A stretch of DNA of 64,000 nt from Zeimonas sp046347945. GTDB taxonomy: Bacteria; Pseudomonadota; Gammaproteobacteria; Burkholderiales; Burkholderiaceae_E. The stretch spans positions 62,001 through 126,000 of the forward strand of contig JAXMFB010000006.1 of NCBI GenBank assembly GCA_046347945.1, given 5' to 3'. Shown here one piece after another: positions 45,506 to 53,926 of this stretch (its first letter is position 1; each line of letters opens with the position of its first letter). Below the pieces are notes generated by a model that was not told the origin of the DNA, did no database searches, and was given only the letters and a program-made list of their open reading frames with translations. A program made the translations under genes and the position numbers.

Positions 45506-46870
45506 ATGACTGCACGCGAAGGTTCGCTCGAAGCCCCGACCCGCCACCCGCTCGACTGGAGAAACCCCGAGTTCTTCGACGAGACGAAGGCGCTCGACGA
45601 GATGGAGCGCGTCTTCGACATCTGTCACGGCTGCCGGCGCTGCCTGAGCCTGTGCAACGCGTTCCCGACCCTGTTCGACCTGGTCGACGAATCCTCCAGC
45701 GGCGAGGTCGACGGCGTCGACCGCAAGGAATACTGGAAAGTCGTCGACCAGTGCTACCTGTGCGACGTCTGCTACATGACGAAGTGCCCGTACGTGCCGC
45801 CGCACGTCTGGAACGTCGACTTCCCGCACCTGATGCTGCGCGGCAAGGCGATCCAGTTCCGCCAGGGCACGCCGACGCGGTTCCGCGACAAGCAGTTGTC
45901 CTCGACCGACCGCAACGGCACGCTGGCCGGCATTCCGGTGGTGGTCCAGGCCGTCAACAAGCTCAGCCACAGCAAGACGGTGCGCAAGGTCGTCGAAAGC
46001 ACGCTGGGCGTGCACCGCGATGCCTGGCTGCCCACGTTCACCAGCGACAAGTTCCGTTCGTACGCGGCGCCGTCGAAAGCCCATCCGGTGCGCGACGGCG
46101 AGCGCACGCCCGGAAAGGTCGCGATCTACGCAACCTGCTACGTCAACTACAACGAGCCCGGCATCGGCCACGACCTGGTCAAGGTGCTCGACCACAACCA
46201 GATCCCGTACGTGCTGGCCGACAAGGAAGCCTGTTGCGGCATGCCCAAGCTCGAGCTGGGCGACCTGGAGTCGGTCGCCGCGCTGAAGGAGAGGAACATC
46301 CCGGCGCTCGCCAGGCTCGCGCGCGCGGGCTACGCGATCCTCGCCCCGATCCCTTCGTGCGCGCTGATGTTCAAGCAGGAACTGCCGATGATGTTCCCGG
46401 ATGACGCGGACGTGAAGGCGGTGCAGGAGGCGATGTTCGATCCGTTCGAGTACTTCGTGCTGCGCGCGAAGGACGGCCTGCTCAGGACCGACTTCAGCGC
46501 GCCGCTCGGCAACGTCTCGTACCACGTCGCCTGCCACCTGCGGGTGCAGAACGTGGGCCAGAAAACGCGCGAGATGCTGCAGATGGTGCCGGGCACGAAC
46601 GTCAACACGATCGAGCGATGCTCCGGGCACGCCGGCACCTGGGGCGTGAAGAAGGAATTCCACGAGATCGCGATGAAGATCGGCAAGCCGGTGTTCCGCC
46701 AGATGGGCGACCACCCGGGAGGCGAGCCGAACTGGATCGCCTCCGACTGCCAGCTGGCCGGCCATCACATCGAACAGGGGATGACGGAGGCCGGGCGGAC
46801 GGTGGAGGGCAAGCTCGCCCATCCGCTGACGCTGCTGCGGATGGCCTATGGACTGAAGGGCACGCTTTGA
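45506..46870 (+). CDS. (Fe-S)-binding oxidoreductase, GlpC/HdrD-like
   Basis: A 454-residue electron-transfer protein. Two 4Fe-4S motifs are at Cys40-43-46-50 (CHGCRRCLSLC) and Cys83-86-89-94 (CYLCDVCYMTKCP). Two CCG-type cysteine-rich regions follow: EACCGMPKLELGD, and HVACHLRVQNVGQ with ERCSGHAG. The layout matches GlpC-like and heterodisulfide-reductase-like subunits, which carry electrons from a flavoenzyme or quinone. It lies between rubrerythrin and DUF3501 and is the best candidate for the electron donor to the rubrerythrin. That link is inferred from the conserved neighbourhood, not shown. Confidence 0.87.
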   Translation: MTAREGSLEAPTRHPLDWRNPEFFDETKALDEMERVFDICHGCRRCLSLCNAFPTLFDLVDESSSGEVDGVDRKEYWKVVDQCYLCDVCYMTKCPYVPPHVWNVDFPHLMLRGKAIQFRQGTPTRFRDKQLSSTDRNGTLAGIPVVVQAVNKLSHSKTVRKVVESTLGVHRDAWLPTFTSDKFRSYAAPSKAHPVRDGERTPGKVAIYATCYVNYNEPGIGHDLVKVLDHNQIPYVLADKEACCGMPKLELGDLESVAALKERNIPALARLARAGYAILAPIPSCALMFKQELPMMFPDDADVKAVQEAMFDPFEYFVLRAKDGLLRTDFSAPLGNVSYHVACHLRVQNVGQKTREMLQMVPGTNVNTIERCSGHAGTWGVKKEFHEIAMKIGKPVFRQMGDHPGGEPNWIASDCQLAGHHIEQGMTEAGRTVEGKLAHPLTLLRMAYGLKGTL

Positions 46871-46884
46871 CGGAAGCAACCAAC

Positions 46885-47469
46885 ATGGAAAAAGTAACCC
46901 GTGATTCGCTGATGACGCTCGAGGCCTACGCGAAGGCGCGGCCCGAGTTCCGGCGCAAGGTGCTCGAGCACAAGAAGAACCGCAAGGTGGCGCTGGGCGC
47001 GCACGTGACGCTGCTGTTCGAGGACGAGCTCACCGTGCGCTACCAGATCCAGGAGATGCTGCGCATCGAGAAGATCTTCGAGGAGGATGGCATCGAGCAC
47101 GAACTCGAGGCCTACAACCCGTTGATCCCCGACGGCCGCAACTTCAAGGCGACGATGCTGATCGAGTACGACGACGTCGAGGCGCGGCGACGCGAGCTGG
47201 CGAGGCTCAAGGGCATCGAGGACCGGCTCTGGGTGCAGGTCGAAGGCGCGTCGCGCGTCTTCGCGATCGCCGACGAGGACCTCGAGCGCGAGAACGAGGA
47301 AAAGACTTCGGCGGTACACTTCGTACGGTTCGAGCTCTCCGACGACATGGCCGCCGCCCTCGGGCGAGGCGCCGCGTTGTCGGTCGGCGTCGATCACGAG
47401 AACTACCGCGCCGAGGCGAACCCGCTGCCGGACGCGGTGCGCGCCGCGCTGGTCGCCGACCTCGCCTGA
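46885..47469 (+). CDS. DUF3501 family protein
   Basis: A 194-residue cytosolic protein with EKVTRDSLMTLEAYAKARPE at the N-terminus and the DUF3501 core VTLLFEDELTVRYQIQEMLR, followed by LEAYNPLIPDGRNFKATMLI. The second half binds no recognisable cofactor. The family has no known activity but almost always accompanies the short rubrerythrin and the HdrD-like protein. ATG 46885, 14 bp after the Fe-S gene, is the family start; the longer upstream frame lies inside the previous gene. Confidence 0.88.
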   Translation: MEKVTRDSLMTLEAYAKARPEFRRKVLEHKKNRKVALGAHVTLLFEDELTVRYQIQEMLRIEKIFEEDGIEHELEAYNPLIPDGRNFKATMLIEYDDVEARRRELARLKGIEDRLWVQVEGASRVFAIADEDLERENEEKTSAVHFVRFELSDDMAAALGRGAALSVGVDHENYRAEANPLPDAVRAALVADLA

Positions 47470-47515
47470 GAGGCGGCCCGCGGCGCGAGAACCGATCGCT
47501 CACACGGAACGCCCC

Positions 47516-48646
47516 ATGCCCGGCCTGCGCCCCGAAGTCGACCCCGACGGCCTGCTCGAATACTCGGTGGTGTACACCGATCGCACGCTCAATCACATGT
47601 CGCGCAGGTTCCACGGCGTCATGCGCGACATCGCCTCCGTGCTGAAAGAGGCCTACCGCGCGCGATCGGCGATCGTCGTGCCGGGCAGCGGCACCTTCGG
47701 CATGGAGGCGGTGGCGCGCCAGTTCGCAACCGGCCGCAAGGCGCTGGTGATCCGCAACGGCTGGTTCAGCTACCGCTGGACGCAGATCTTCGAGATGGGG
47801 AGCATCCCGTCGGCGTCGATCGTCCTCAAGGCGCGCCCCGTCGAGCCGGGGCGCCAGGCGCCGTTCGCGCCGCCGCCGATCGACGAGGTCGTCGCGGCGA
47901 TCGAGCGTGAGCGCCCCGGGCTGGTGTTCGCCCCTCACGTCGAAACCGCATCGGGGCTGATCCTTCCCGAGGCCTATCTGCGGGCGGTGGCGGCAGCGAC
48001 GCACGCGGTCGGCGGCATGTTCGTGCTCGACTGCATCGCCTCGGGGGCGATCTGGGTCGACATGGCCGCCCTGGGTGTCGACGTGCTGATCAGTGCGCCG
48101 CAGAAGGGCTGGAGCGGGCCGGCGTGCTGCGCGCTGGTGATGCTCGGCGAGCGCGCCCGCGAGCGGATCGACCAGACGACGAGCACCAGCTTCGCCTGCG
48201 ACCTGCGCAAGTGGCTGCAGATCATGGAGACCTACGAGGGCGGCAGCCACGCGTACCACGCGACGATGCCCACCGAGTCGCTCGTGCGGGTGCGCGACGC
48301 GATGCAGGAGACGCAGCGCTACGGTTTCGAGCGCGCGCGCGCCGAGCAGCAGGAACTCGGCGACAGGGTCCGCGCGATGCTCGCCAGCCGCGGCGTGCGC
48401 AGCGTCGCCGCCCCGGGCTTCGACGCGCCCGGGGTGGTGGTCGGCTACACCGACGACCCGGAACTCCATTCCGGCCGCAAGCTGCTCGCCCAGGGCCTGC
48501 AGATCGCGGCCGGGGTGCCGCTGCAGTGCGACGAGCCGGCCGATTTCCGCAGCTTCCGTATCGGGCTGTTCGGGCTCGACAAGCTGCAGAACGTCGATCG
48601 GACAGTGCGGCTGCTCGACACCGCGTTCGCGCATTCGATGGGCTGA
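47516..48646 (+). CDS. Class V aminotransferase (alanine-glyoxylate / serine-pyruvate type)
   Basis: A 376-residue PLP-dependent enzyme. The cofactor lysine is Lys197 in SAPQKGWSGPACCALVML, and VLDCIASGAIWVDMAALGVD provides the PLP-binding aspartate. Members transfer the amino group between alanine, serine or aspartate and glyoxylate. It follows DUF3501 by 46 bp and may be read from the same promoter, though its function seems unrelated to peroxide defence. It converges on the lipoate-ligase gene. Substrates cannot be read by eye. Confidence 0.87.
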   Translation: MPGLRPEVDPDGLLEYSVVYTDRTLNHMSRRFHGVMRDIASVLKEAYRARSAIVVPGSGTFGMEAVARQFATGRKALVIRNGWFSYRWTQIFEMGSIPSASIVLKARPVEPGRQAPFAPPPIDEVVAAIERERPGLVFAPHVETASGLILPEAYLRAVAAATHAVGGMFVLDCIASGAIWVDMAALGVDVLISAPQKGWSGPACCALVMLGERARERIDQTTSTSFACDLRKWLQIMETYEGGSHAYHATMPTESLVRVRDAMQETQRYGFERARAEQQELGDRVRAMLASRGVRSVAAPGFDAPGVVVGYTDDPELHSGRKLLAQGLQIAAGVPLQCDEPADFRSFRIGLFGLDKLQNVDRTVRLLDTAFAHSMG

Positions 48647-48689
48647 CGGTCGCGCGCTGACCCGCACGCGGGGCCTCTCCCGGAGACGG

Positions 48690-49388
48690 TCAGCCGAGCA
48701 GCCGCGCCAGCGCCTCGTCGATCGCCTGCGCCCACTCGTCGGGCTCGAGCCGGTCGGCTCCGGACACCTCGTCGCAGGCCGCCGTCAGGCGATCGAGTTG
48801 CGCGGCATCGTCGGGGGCGCCCAGCGCCTCGCACAGCAGCCGCCAGTCGGGCCGGGACACCAGCGTGCCGGCCGAGAACGCCACGCCGGTGCGCCGGCGC
48901 TGCTGCGCGAGGCCAGTCAGCTTGCGCCCCGCGGCATCGACCACTTCCCACGGCGACAGCGCGCCGAAGCACGCCCAGCGCAACGGCGCCGCACCGGGCG
49001 CGACGGCCGCTTCACGAAGCCGCTGCGGATCGACCGCACGGGCCTCGATGCCGGCCTCGCGCATCAGTCGGACGTGCAGTTCGCCGAGCCAGCGATAGCT
49101 GGCGACGAGCCCGTCGCCCAGCAGCGGGTCGTCGGGCGCGAGCACGACGCTCACGCCGATCATCCACGGACCGGCGAGCACCGCGCCGCCCCCCGACGGG
49201 CGTACCGTCACGTCGACGCCCGGCGCGACCCGCCGGCCGACCTCCTCGTGCAGCGCGCGTTGCGAGCACCCGAGCACGATCTCGGCCGCCGGGTATCGCC
49301 AGACCCGCCACTGTGGTCGCTCGACAGGCGCCGCGAGCACCTCGGCGACCCAGGCGTGCTCGTCGGCAATCGCCGCTTCGACCCGCAT
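48690..49388 (-). CDS. Lipoate-protein ligase A family protein
   Basis: A 232-residue member of the biotin/lipoate A/B ligase family. The lipoyl-binding RPSGGGAVLAGPWMIG starts at 63, and the catalytic lysine is Lys156 in AAGRKLTGLAQQRRRTG, followed by FSAGTLV where HG(T/S)L is usual. It attaches lipoate to a lysine of a lipoyl domain. Its ATG (49388) directly abuts the stop codon of the preceding gene, which encodes a lipoyl domain, so the ligase is probably dedicated to that protein. It lacks the C-terminal accessory domain of E. coli LplA. Confidence 0.85.
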   Translation of the reverse strand: MRVEAAIADEHAWVAEVLAAPVERPQWRVWRYPAAEIVLGCSQRALHEEVGRRVAPGVDVTVRPSGGGAVLAGPWMIGVSVVLAPDDPLLGDGLVASYRWLGELHVRLMREAGIEARAVDPQRLREAAVAPGAAPLRWACFGALSPWEVVDAAGRKLTGLAQQRRRTGVAFSAGTLVSRPDWRLLCEALGAPDDAAQLDRLTAACDEVSGADRLEPDEWAQAIDEALARLLG

Positions 49389-49640
49389 TCAGCCCGATTC
49401 GCGCAGCGTGCCGATCGGCGCGCCGCGCGCGAAGGTCTCGCCGGCGGCAACGAGGATGCGCTCGAGGACGCCGTCGGCGGGCGCCGGCACCTCGATCGTC
49501 GTCTTGACCAGCACGACCGACACCACGGGCTGGCCGGCGCGCACCGCGGCGCCTTCGCCGACCAGCCAGCGATCGACCAGCGCCTCGGTGCCCTCCTCGA
49601 CGTCCTGCCACGCCGCGTCGTCGAGCGTGATTGCCGTCAT
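49389..49640 (-). CDS. Stand-alone lipoyl-domain protein
   Basis: An 83-residue protein made of a single lipoyl/biotinyl-attachment domain. The modified lysine is predicted to be Lys46 in VLVKTTIEVPAPADGVL, corresponding to the DKA lysine of E2 subunits (here VKT). The second half-domain motif GETFARGAPIGTLRES ends the protein. No subunit-binding or acyltransferase domain follows. Its start overlaps the E1-beta stop (ATGA), and its stop abuts the lipoate-ligase start. It probably carries acyl or reducing groups from the E1 enzyme to an unknown partner. Confidence 0.88.
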   Translation of the reverse strand: MTAITLDDAAWQDVEEGTEALVDRWLVGEGAAVRAGQPVVSVVLVKTTIEVPAPADGVLERILVAAGETFARGAPIGTLRESG

Positions 49641-50677
49641 GCGGGCATCGCCTGGGCGAACGGCGCGCGGCACAGCGCGCGGCCGGCCTCGACGATCGAC
49701 TCGACCTGCGGGATCACGAAGCGCTCGAGCGGACGGCTGTAGGGAATCGGCACGTCGGGCACCGCCAGTCGCCTGACCGGAGCGCGCAACCGCACCGTGT
49801 CGAGGTTTTCGGCGACGATCGCCGCGATCTCGCCGCTCAGCCCGAAGCTCAGGTAGTCCTCGTCGGCCACCAGCAGCCTGCCGGTCTTCGCGACCGACTT
49901 CAACACCGCCTTGCGGTCGAGCGGCACCAGCGTGCGCAGGTCGATCACTTCGGCATCGATGCCGTCGCGCTCGAGTTCGACCGCGGCGAGCGCTGCCTTG
50001 TGCACCATCTGGCTGAGCGTGACGATCGTCAGGTCGGTGCCTTCGCGCACCACGCGCGCCTGGCCGAACGGCAACGCGTACGGCTCGCTCGGCACGTCGG
50101 TCGTGCTGCCTTCGAAATAGGCCATCCACGGCAGCCCCATGATCCCCTTGTGGAACATGAACATCACCGGATTGTCGTCGCGGATCGACTGGATCATCAG
50201 CCCCTTCGCGTCGTAGGCGTTCGACGGCACCACCACCTTGAGCCCCGGCATGTGCGCGAAGGTGCCGAACAGGCACTGCGAATGCTGCGCGGCGTCGTTG
50301 TAGCCCCCGCCGACCGCGGTCATCAGCACCACCGGCAGCCGGAGGTTGCCGCCCGCCATGTAGGTGTTCTTGGCCATGTGGTTGTAGATCTGGTCCATGC
50401 AGACGCCGAAGAAGTCGACGAACATCAGCTCGGCGATCGGGCGCATGCCGGTCGCGGCCGCGCCGGTGGCCGCGCCGATGAACGCCGTCTCCGAGATCGG
50501 CGTGTCCATGATGCGGTCCGGGCCGAACCTGTCGAGCAGTCCGCCCGTGGCGCCGAAGATGCCCCCGTAGCGCCCGATGTCCTCGCCCATCACGAAGACC
50601 GTGGGGTCGCGCTCCATTTCCTGGGCGATCGCCTCGGAGATCGCCTGCGCCATCGTCAATGCACGTGATTCGCTCAT
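49637..50677 (-). CDS. Thiamine-dependent dehydrogenase E1, beta subunit
   Basis: A 346-residue E1-beta subunit (transketolase pyrimidine-binding plus C-terminal domains) of the pyruvate/acetoin/branched-chain 2-oxoacid dehydrogenase family. It shows MAQAISEAIAQEMERDPTVF, VMGEDIGRYGGIFGAT with the catalytic glutamate, and the C-terminal VIDLRTLVPLDRKAVLKSVA. The alpha subunit is encoded 27 bp upstream. It decarboxylates a 2-oxoacid or cleaves acetoin and passes the acyl group to a lipoyl domain. E2 and E3 genes are absent here. Confidence 0.92.
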   Translation of the reverse strand: MSESRALTMAQAISEAIAQEMERDPTVFVMGEDIGRYGGIFGATGGLLDRFGPDRIMDTPISETAFIGAATGAAATGMRPIAELMFVDFFGVCMDQIYNHMAKNTYMAGGNLRLPVVLMTAVGGGYNDAAQHSQCLFGTFAHMPGLKVVVPSNAYDAKGLMIQSIRDDNPVMFMFHKGIMGLPWMAYFEGSTTDVPSEPYALPFGQARVVREGTDLTIVTLSQMVHKAALAAVELERDGIDAEVIDLRTLVPLDRKAVLKSVAKTGRLLVADEDYLSFGLSGEIAAIVAENLDTVRLRAPVRRLAVPDVPIPYSRPLERFVIPQVESIVEAGRALCRAPFAQAMPA

Positions 50678-50704
50678 GATCGGTGTCTCCCGACGGTTGC
50701 GGTC

Positions 50705-51712
50705 TCAGACGAACAGGTCGGCCAGCGCGTCGGCCGGCGCCGGGTACTCGGCGCTGCGCGCGAACGCGTAGGCTTCGTCGACGCGCGCCCGGGCGCGCGC
50801 CTCGAGCGCCGCGCGCTGGCTGTCGTCGAGCAGCTTCTGCGCCTTCAGTTGCCCGGCCAGCCGCGGAATCGGGTCGTTGGCGCGCAGCTTCGCCACCTCG
50901 TCCTTGGGCCGGTAGACCTCGGCGTCTCCCTGGAAGTGGCCCAGGTACCGGTCGGTGCGCACCTCGATCAGCGTCGGCCCGCCGCCGCCGCGCGCGCGCT
51001 CGACCGCGGCGCCGGCGGCTTCCCAGACCTCGACCGCGTCGTTGTTCGCCACGTGCACGCCGGGCATGCCGTAGGCGACCGCGCGATCGGAGATCTTCGC
51101 GATCGACGCTGCGGCGGGCTTGGGCACCGAGATGGCCCAGTAGTTGTCTTCGCAGACGAAGATCACCGGCAGCTTCCACAGCGCGGCCAGGTTCAGCGAC
51201 TCGTGGAACGACCCCTGGTTGGCGGCGCCCTCGCCGAAGAACGCCACCGCAACCCAGTCGCGGCCCAGCTTCTTCGCGGCGAGCGCTGCGCCGCACGCGG
51301 GCGGAAGGCTCGCGCCGATGATCCCGCTGCAGCTGAAGCGGTGCTCGGGGTCGAACAGGTGCATGTGACCGCCCTTGCCCTTGCCCAGCCCTGCCGCCTT
51401 GCCGAACATCTCGGCGGTCATCCGGTCGAGCGGCACGCCCTTGGCGATCGCGAAGTGGTGCGGCCGGTGCGTGCCGACCACCGTGTCCTCCTTCTTCAGG
51501 TGCGCGCAGACGCCGACCGCCACCGGCTCCTGGCCGGCCGACAGGTGCATCTCGCCCGGCACCGGCCCGGAGCCGATGTCGAAGGCCAGCCCCTTCTGGA
51601 TCTTCGGCGGCAGCTTGCCCTCGAGGTAGACGTTGACCATCGTCTCCTCGTAGTGGCGGATCTCCACCATCTTCTCGTACATCCAGAGCAGTGATTCGTT
51701 GCGGTCGCGCAT
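50705..51712 (-). CDS. Thiamine-dependent dehydrogenase E1, alpha subunit
   Basis: A 335-residue E1-alpha subunit. The thiamine diphosphate motif runs from AVAFFGEGAANQGSFHESLN to FVCEDNYWAIS (GDG...NN type, here GEG...DN). HLSAGQEPVAVG and HRPHHFAIAKG are as in AcoA/PdhA. Together with the beta subunit it forms an alpha2beta2 enzyme. The YLGHFQGDAEVYRPKDEV segment aligns with the phosphorylation-loop region of the family. AAGGAGGAG precedes the start. It is the first gene of a four-gene unit (E1-alpha, E1-beta, lipoyl protein, lipoate ligase). Confidence 0.92.
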   Translation of the reverse strand: MRDRNESLLWMYEKMVEIRHYEETMVNVYLEGKLPPKIQKGLAFDIGSGPVPGEMHLSAGQEPVAVGVCAHLKKEDTVVGTHRPHHFAIAKGVPLDRMTAEMFGKAAGLGKGKGGHMHLFDPEHRFSCSGIIGASLPPACGAALAAKKLGRDWVAVAFFGEGAANQGSFHESLNLAALWKLPVIFVCEDNYWAISVPKPAAASIAKISDRAVAYGMPGVHVANNDAVEVWEAAGAAVERARGGGGPTLIEVRTDRYLGHFQGDAEVYRPKDEVAKLRANDPIPRLAGQLKAQKLLDDSQRAALEARARARVDEAYAFARSAEYPAPADALADLFV

Positions 51713-51827
51713 GGTCTCCTCCTTCGCTGGAACGGCGCCGTTCGCAAGCCGATAGCAATACGCCGCCTGCGCATCGAGCCGTTGATCCGGGTCAATGCGC
51801 CGGGCGATCGGCGAGGAGAAACGAGGA

Positions 51828-51853
51828 CCGCCGGGGCGCGCTCGCCCCGGCGG
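51828..51853 (-). terminator. 11-bp GC hairpin after the TrpB2 gene
   Basis: Arms 51828-51838 and 51843-51853 are perfectly complementary (CCGCCGGGGCG) with a 4-base loop. On the minus strand the following bases are only modestly T-rich (TCCTCGTTTC). It may end the trpB-like transcript before the E1 operon. Confidence 0.45.
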
Positions 51854-51910
51854 GAAGCCGGCCCGCTGCGGCCGGCATGATCAGGCCGCAGCCGGGTCAG
51901 GTCGACTGCA

Positions 51911-53281
51911 TCAGGCCGGCTCGGGAACGCTCGGCAGGCCGGCGAGCGCCATCGCGAGTTCCTGCTCGCTGTACGACTGGTCGGTCAGCGTACCCGCGCT
52001 GTAGGCCATGTACGCGGCCATGTCGAAGTGGCCGTGGCCGCACAGGTTGAACAGGATCGTATCGGAGCGCCCTTCGCGCTTGCAGCGCAACGCCTCCTCG
52101 ATCGCGCCCTTGACTGCGTGGTTCGCCTCCGGCGCCGGAAGGATGCCTTCGCAGCGGGCGAACTGGATGCCTGCGGCGAAGCACTCCTTCTGGTGGTAGG
52201 CGACGGCCTCGATCAGGTTCAGCTCCTTCAGGTGCGAGACCAGCGGCGCCATGCCGTGATAACGCAGGCCGCCGGCGTGGAAACCGGGCGGCGTGAACGT
52301 GGACCCGAGGGTGTGCATCTTCGCCAGCGGCGTCATGTGCCCGGTGTCGCCGAAGTCGTAGGCGAACTTGCCGCGCGTGAGCGACGGGCAGGCCGCCGGC
52401 TCGACCGCGACGATCCGCGGCTTCGCGCCGCCGCGCAGTCCGTCGCCGATGAACGGGAACGTGATGCCGGCGAAGTTGGAGCCGCCCCCGGTGCAGCCGA
52501 CGATGACGTCGGGCCAGGCGTCGGCCATCTTCAGCTGCTCCATCGCTTCGAGCCCCACCACGGTCTGGTGCAGCAGCACGTGGTTGAGCACCGAGCCGAG
52601 TGCGTACTTGGTGTCGTCGTTCTTCGCGGCGACCTCGACCGCCTCGGAGATCGCGATGCCCAGGCTGCCTGGATGGTCGGGGCGCTTGGCCAGCACGCTG
52701 CGCCCGAAGTCGGTCTCGGTGGAGGGAGACGGCAGGCAGCGCGCCCCGTAGGACTCCATCAGCGCCCGGCGGTACGGCTTCTGGTCGTACGAGACGCGCA
52801 CCTGGAACACGGTGACGTCGATGCCGAACAGCGCGCCGGCGAACGCCAGCGACGAGCCCCACTGGCCAGCGCCGGTTTCCGTACTCAGCCGCTTGATGCC
52901 GGCCTCGCGGTTGTAGAACGCCTGCGCGACCGCGGTGTTCGGCTTGTGACTGCCCGCAGGGCTCACGCCCTCGTACTTGTAGAAGATCTTCGCCGGCGTG
53001 CCGAGCGCCTTCTCCAGGCGGTGGGCGCGAAACAGCGGGCTCGGCCGCCACAGCCGGTAGATGTCGCGAACCGGCTCGGGAATGTCGATCTCGCGCTCGG
53101 TGGTGACCTCCTGCATGATCAGCGCCATCGGGAACAGCGGCGCCAGATCGTCGGGCCCCACGGGCTTCATCGTGCCCGGGTGCAGCACCGGCGCCAACGG
53201 CTTCGGCAGGTCGGCCTGGATGTTGTACCAGCGCTTCGGAATGCGGCTCTCGTCGAGCAGGTACTTGGTCTGTTCGCCCAT
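51911..53281 (-). CDS. trpB2: Tryptophan synthase beta chain-like protein (TrpB2)
   Basis: A 456-residue PLP enzyme of the TrpB2 group. The cofactor lysine is Lys113 in GSHKPNTAVAQ (TrpB1 has HKIN), and the glycine-rich phosphate loop VGCTGGGSNFAG is clear. The N-terminal WYNIQADLPKPLAPVLHPGT and RPSPLFRAHRLEK are TrpB2 signatures. TrpB2 proteins condense indole or salvage it with serine, or act on other substrates; they do not need TrpA. No trpA is present. It is a stand-alone gene. Confidence 0.93.
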   Translation of the reverse strand: MGEQTKYLLDESRIPKRWYNIQADLPKPLAPVLHPGTMKPVGPDDLAPLFPMALIMQEVTTEREIDIPEPVRDIYRLWRPSPLFRAHRLEKALGTPAKIFYKYEGVSPAGSHKPNTAVAQAFYNREAGIKRLSTETGAGQWGSSLAFAGALFGIDVTVFQVRVSYDQKPYRRALMESYGARCLPSPSTETDFGRSVLAKRPDHPGSLGIAISEAVEVAAKNDDTKYALGSVLNHVLLHQTVVGLEAMEQLKMADAWPDVIVGCTGGGSNFAGITFPFIGDGLRGGAKPRIVAVEPAACPSLTRGKFAYDFGDTGHMTPLAKMHTLGSTFTPPGFHAGGLRYHGMAPLVSHLKELNLIEAVAYHQKECFAAGIQFARCEGILPAPEANHAVKGAIEEALRCKREGRSDTILFNLCGHGHFDMAAYMAYSAGTLTDQSYSEQELAMALAGLPSVPEPA

Positions 53282-53434
53282 CGTCGTCTCCCCCTTGTGG
53301 TTGGTCGTGCGGGCCGCGTGTACGCCCTGAAGCCTTCACGGGGTGGTGCGGCTCACAAGCGAACCAGTGTACCGAAACGGCGAGTCGGCGCCTCGGCGGG
53401 AAAGCGGCGCCGGGCCGACGCGCCTTGACCTGCC

Positions 53435-53926
53435 TCAAGTCCCGGCGTCGCGCGCCACCAGCAGTGCCACCGCCTGCGCCTCGATGCCCTCGGCGCGTCC
53501 GACGAAGCCGAGCCGCTCGCCGGTCTTGGCCTTGACGCCGACCTGCTCCACGCCGATCGACAGCGCGGCAGCGATCCGCTCGGCCATCAGTGGCAACCGC
53601 GGCGCGAGCTTCGGCGCCTGCGCGATCACCGTTGCGTCGATGTTGGCGATGTCCCACCCTGCGGCGCGCACCCGCCGCGCGGCCTCGGCGAGCAGAGCCA
53701 CACTGTCGGCGCCGCGCCAGCGCTCGTCGGTGTCGGGGAAGTGCCGGCCGATGTCGCCCAGCGCCGCCGCACCGAGCAGCGCGTCGGTGATCGCGTGCAG
53801 CAGCACGTCGGCGTCGGAGTGCCCGAGCAGGCCGTGGTCGTGGGGCACCTCGACGCCGCCGATCACCAGCCGGCGCCCCGGCACGAGCGCGTGCACGTCG
53901 TAGCCCTGCCCGATCCGGATCTTCAT
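53435..53926 (-). CDS. ispF: 2-C-methyl-D-erythritol 2,4-cyclodiphosphate synthase
   Basis: The 163-residue IspF catalyses the fifth step of the MEP isoprenoid route. The zinc ligands Asp10 and His12 are in GQGYDVHAL, and the third lies in LLGHSDADVLLHAITDALLG. The C-terminal VKAKTGERLGFVGRAEGIEA completes the signature. Its ATG overlaps the end of ispD by 4 bp (ATGA), so IspD and IspF are translated together, which is the usual order in proteobacteria. It supplies precursors for the hpn squalene route and for quinones. Confidence 0.96.
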   Translation of the reverse strand: MKIRIGQGYDVHALVPGRRLVIGGVEVPHDHGLLGHSDADVLLHAITDALLGAAALGDIGRHFPDTDERWRGADSVALLAEAARRVRAAGWDIANIDATVIAQAPKLAPRLPLMAERIAAALSIGVEQVGVKAKTGERLGFVGRAEGIEAQAVALLVARDAGT

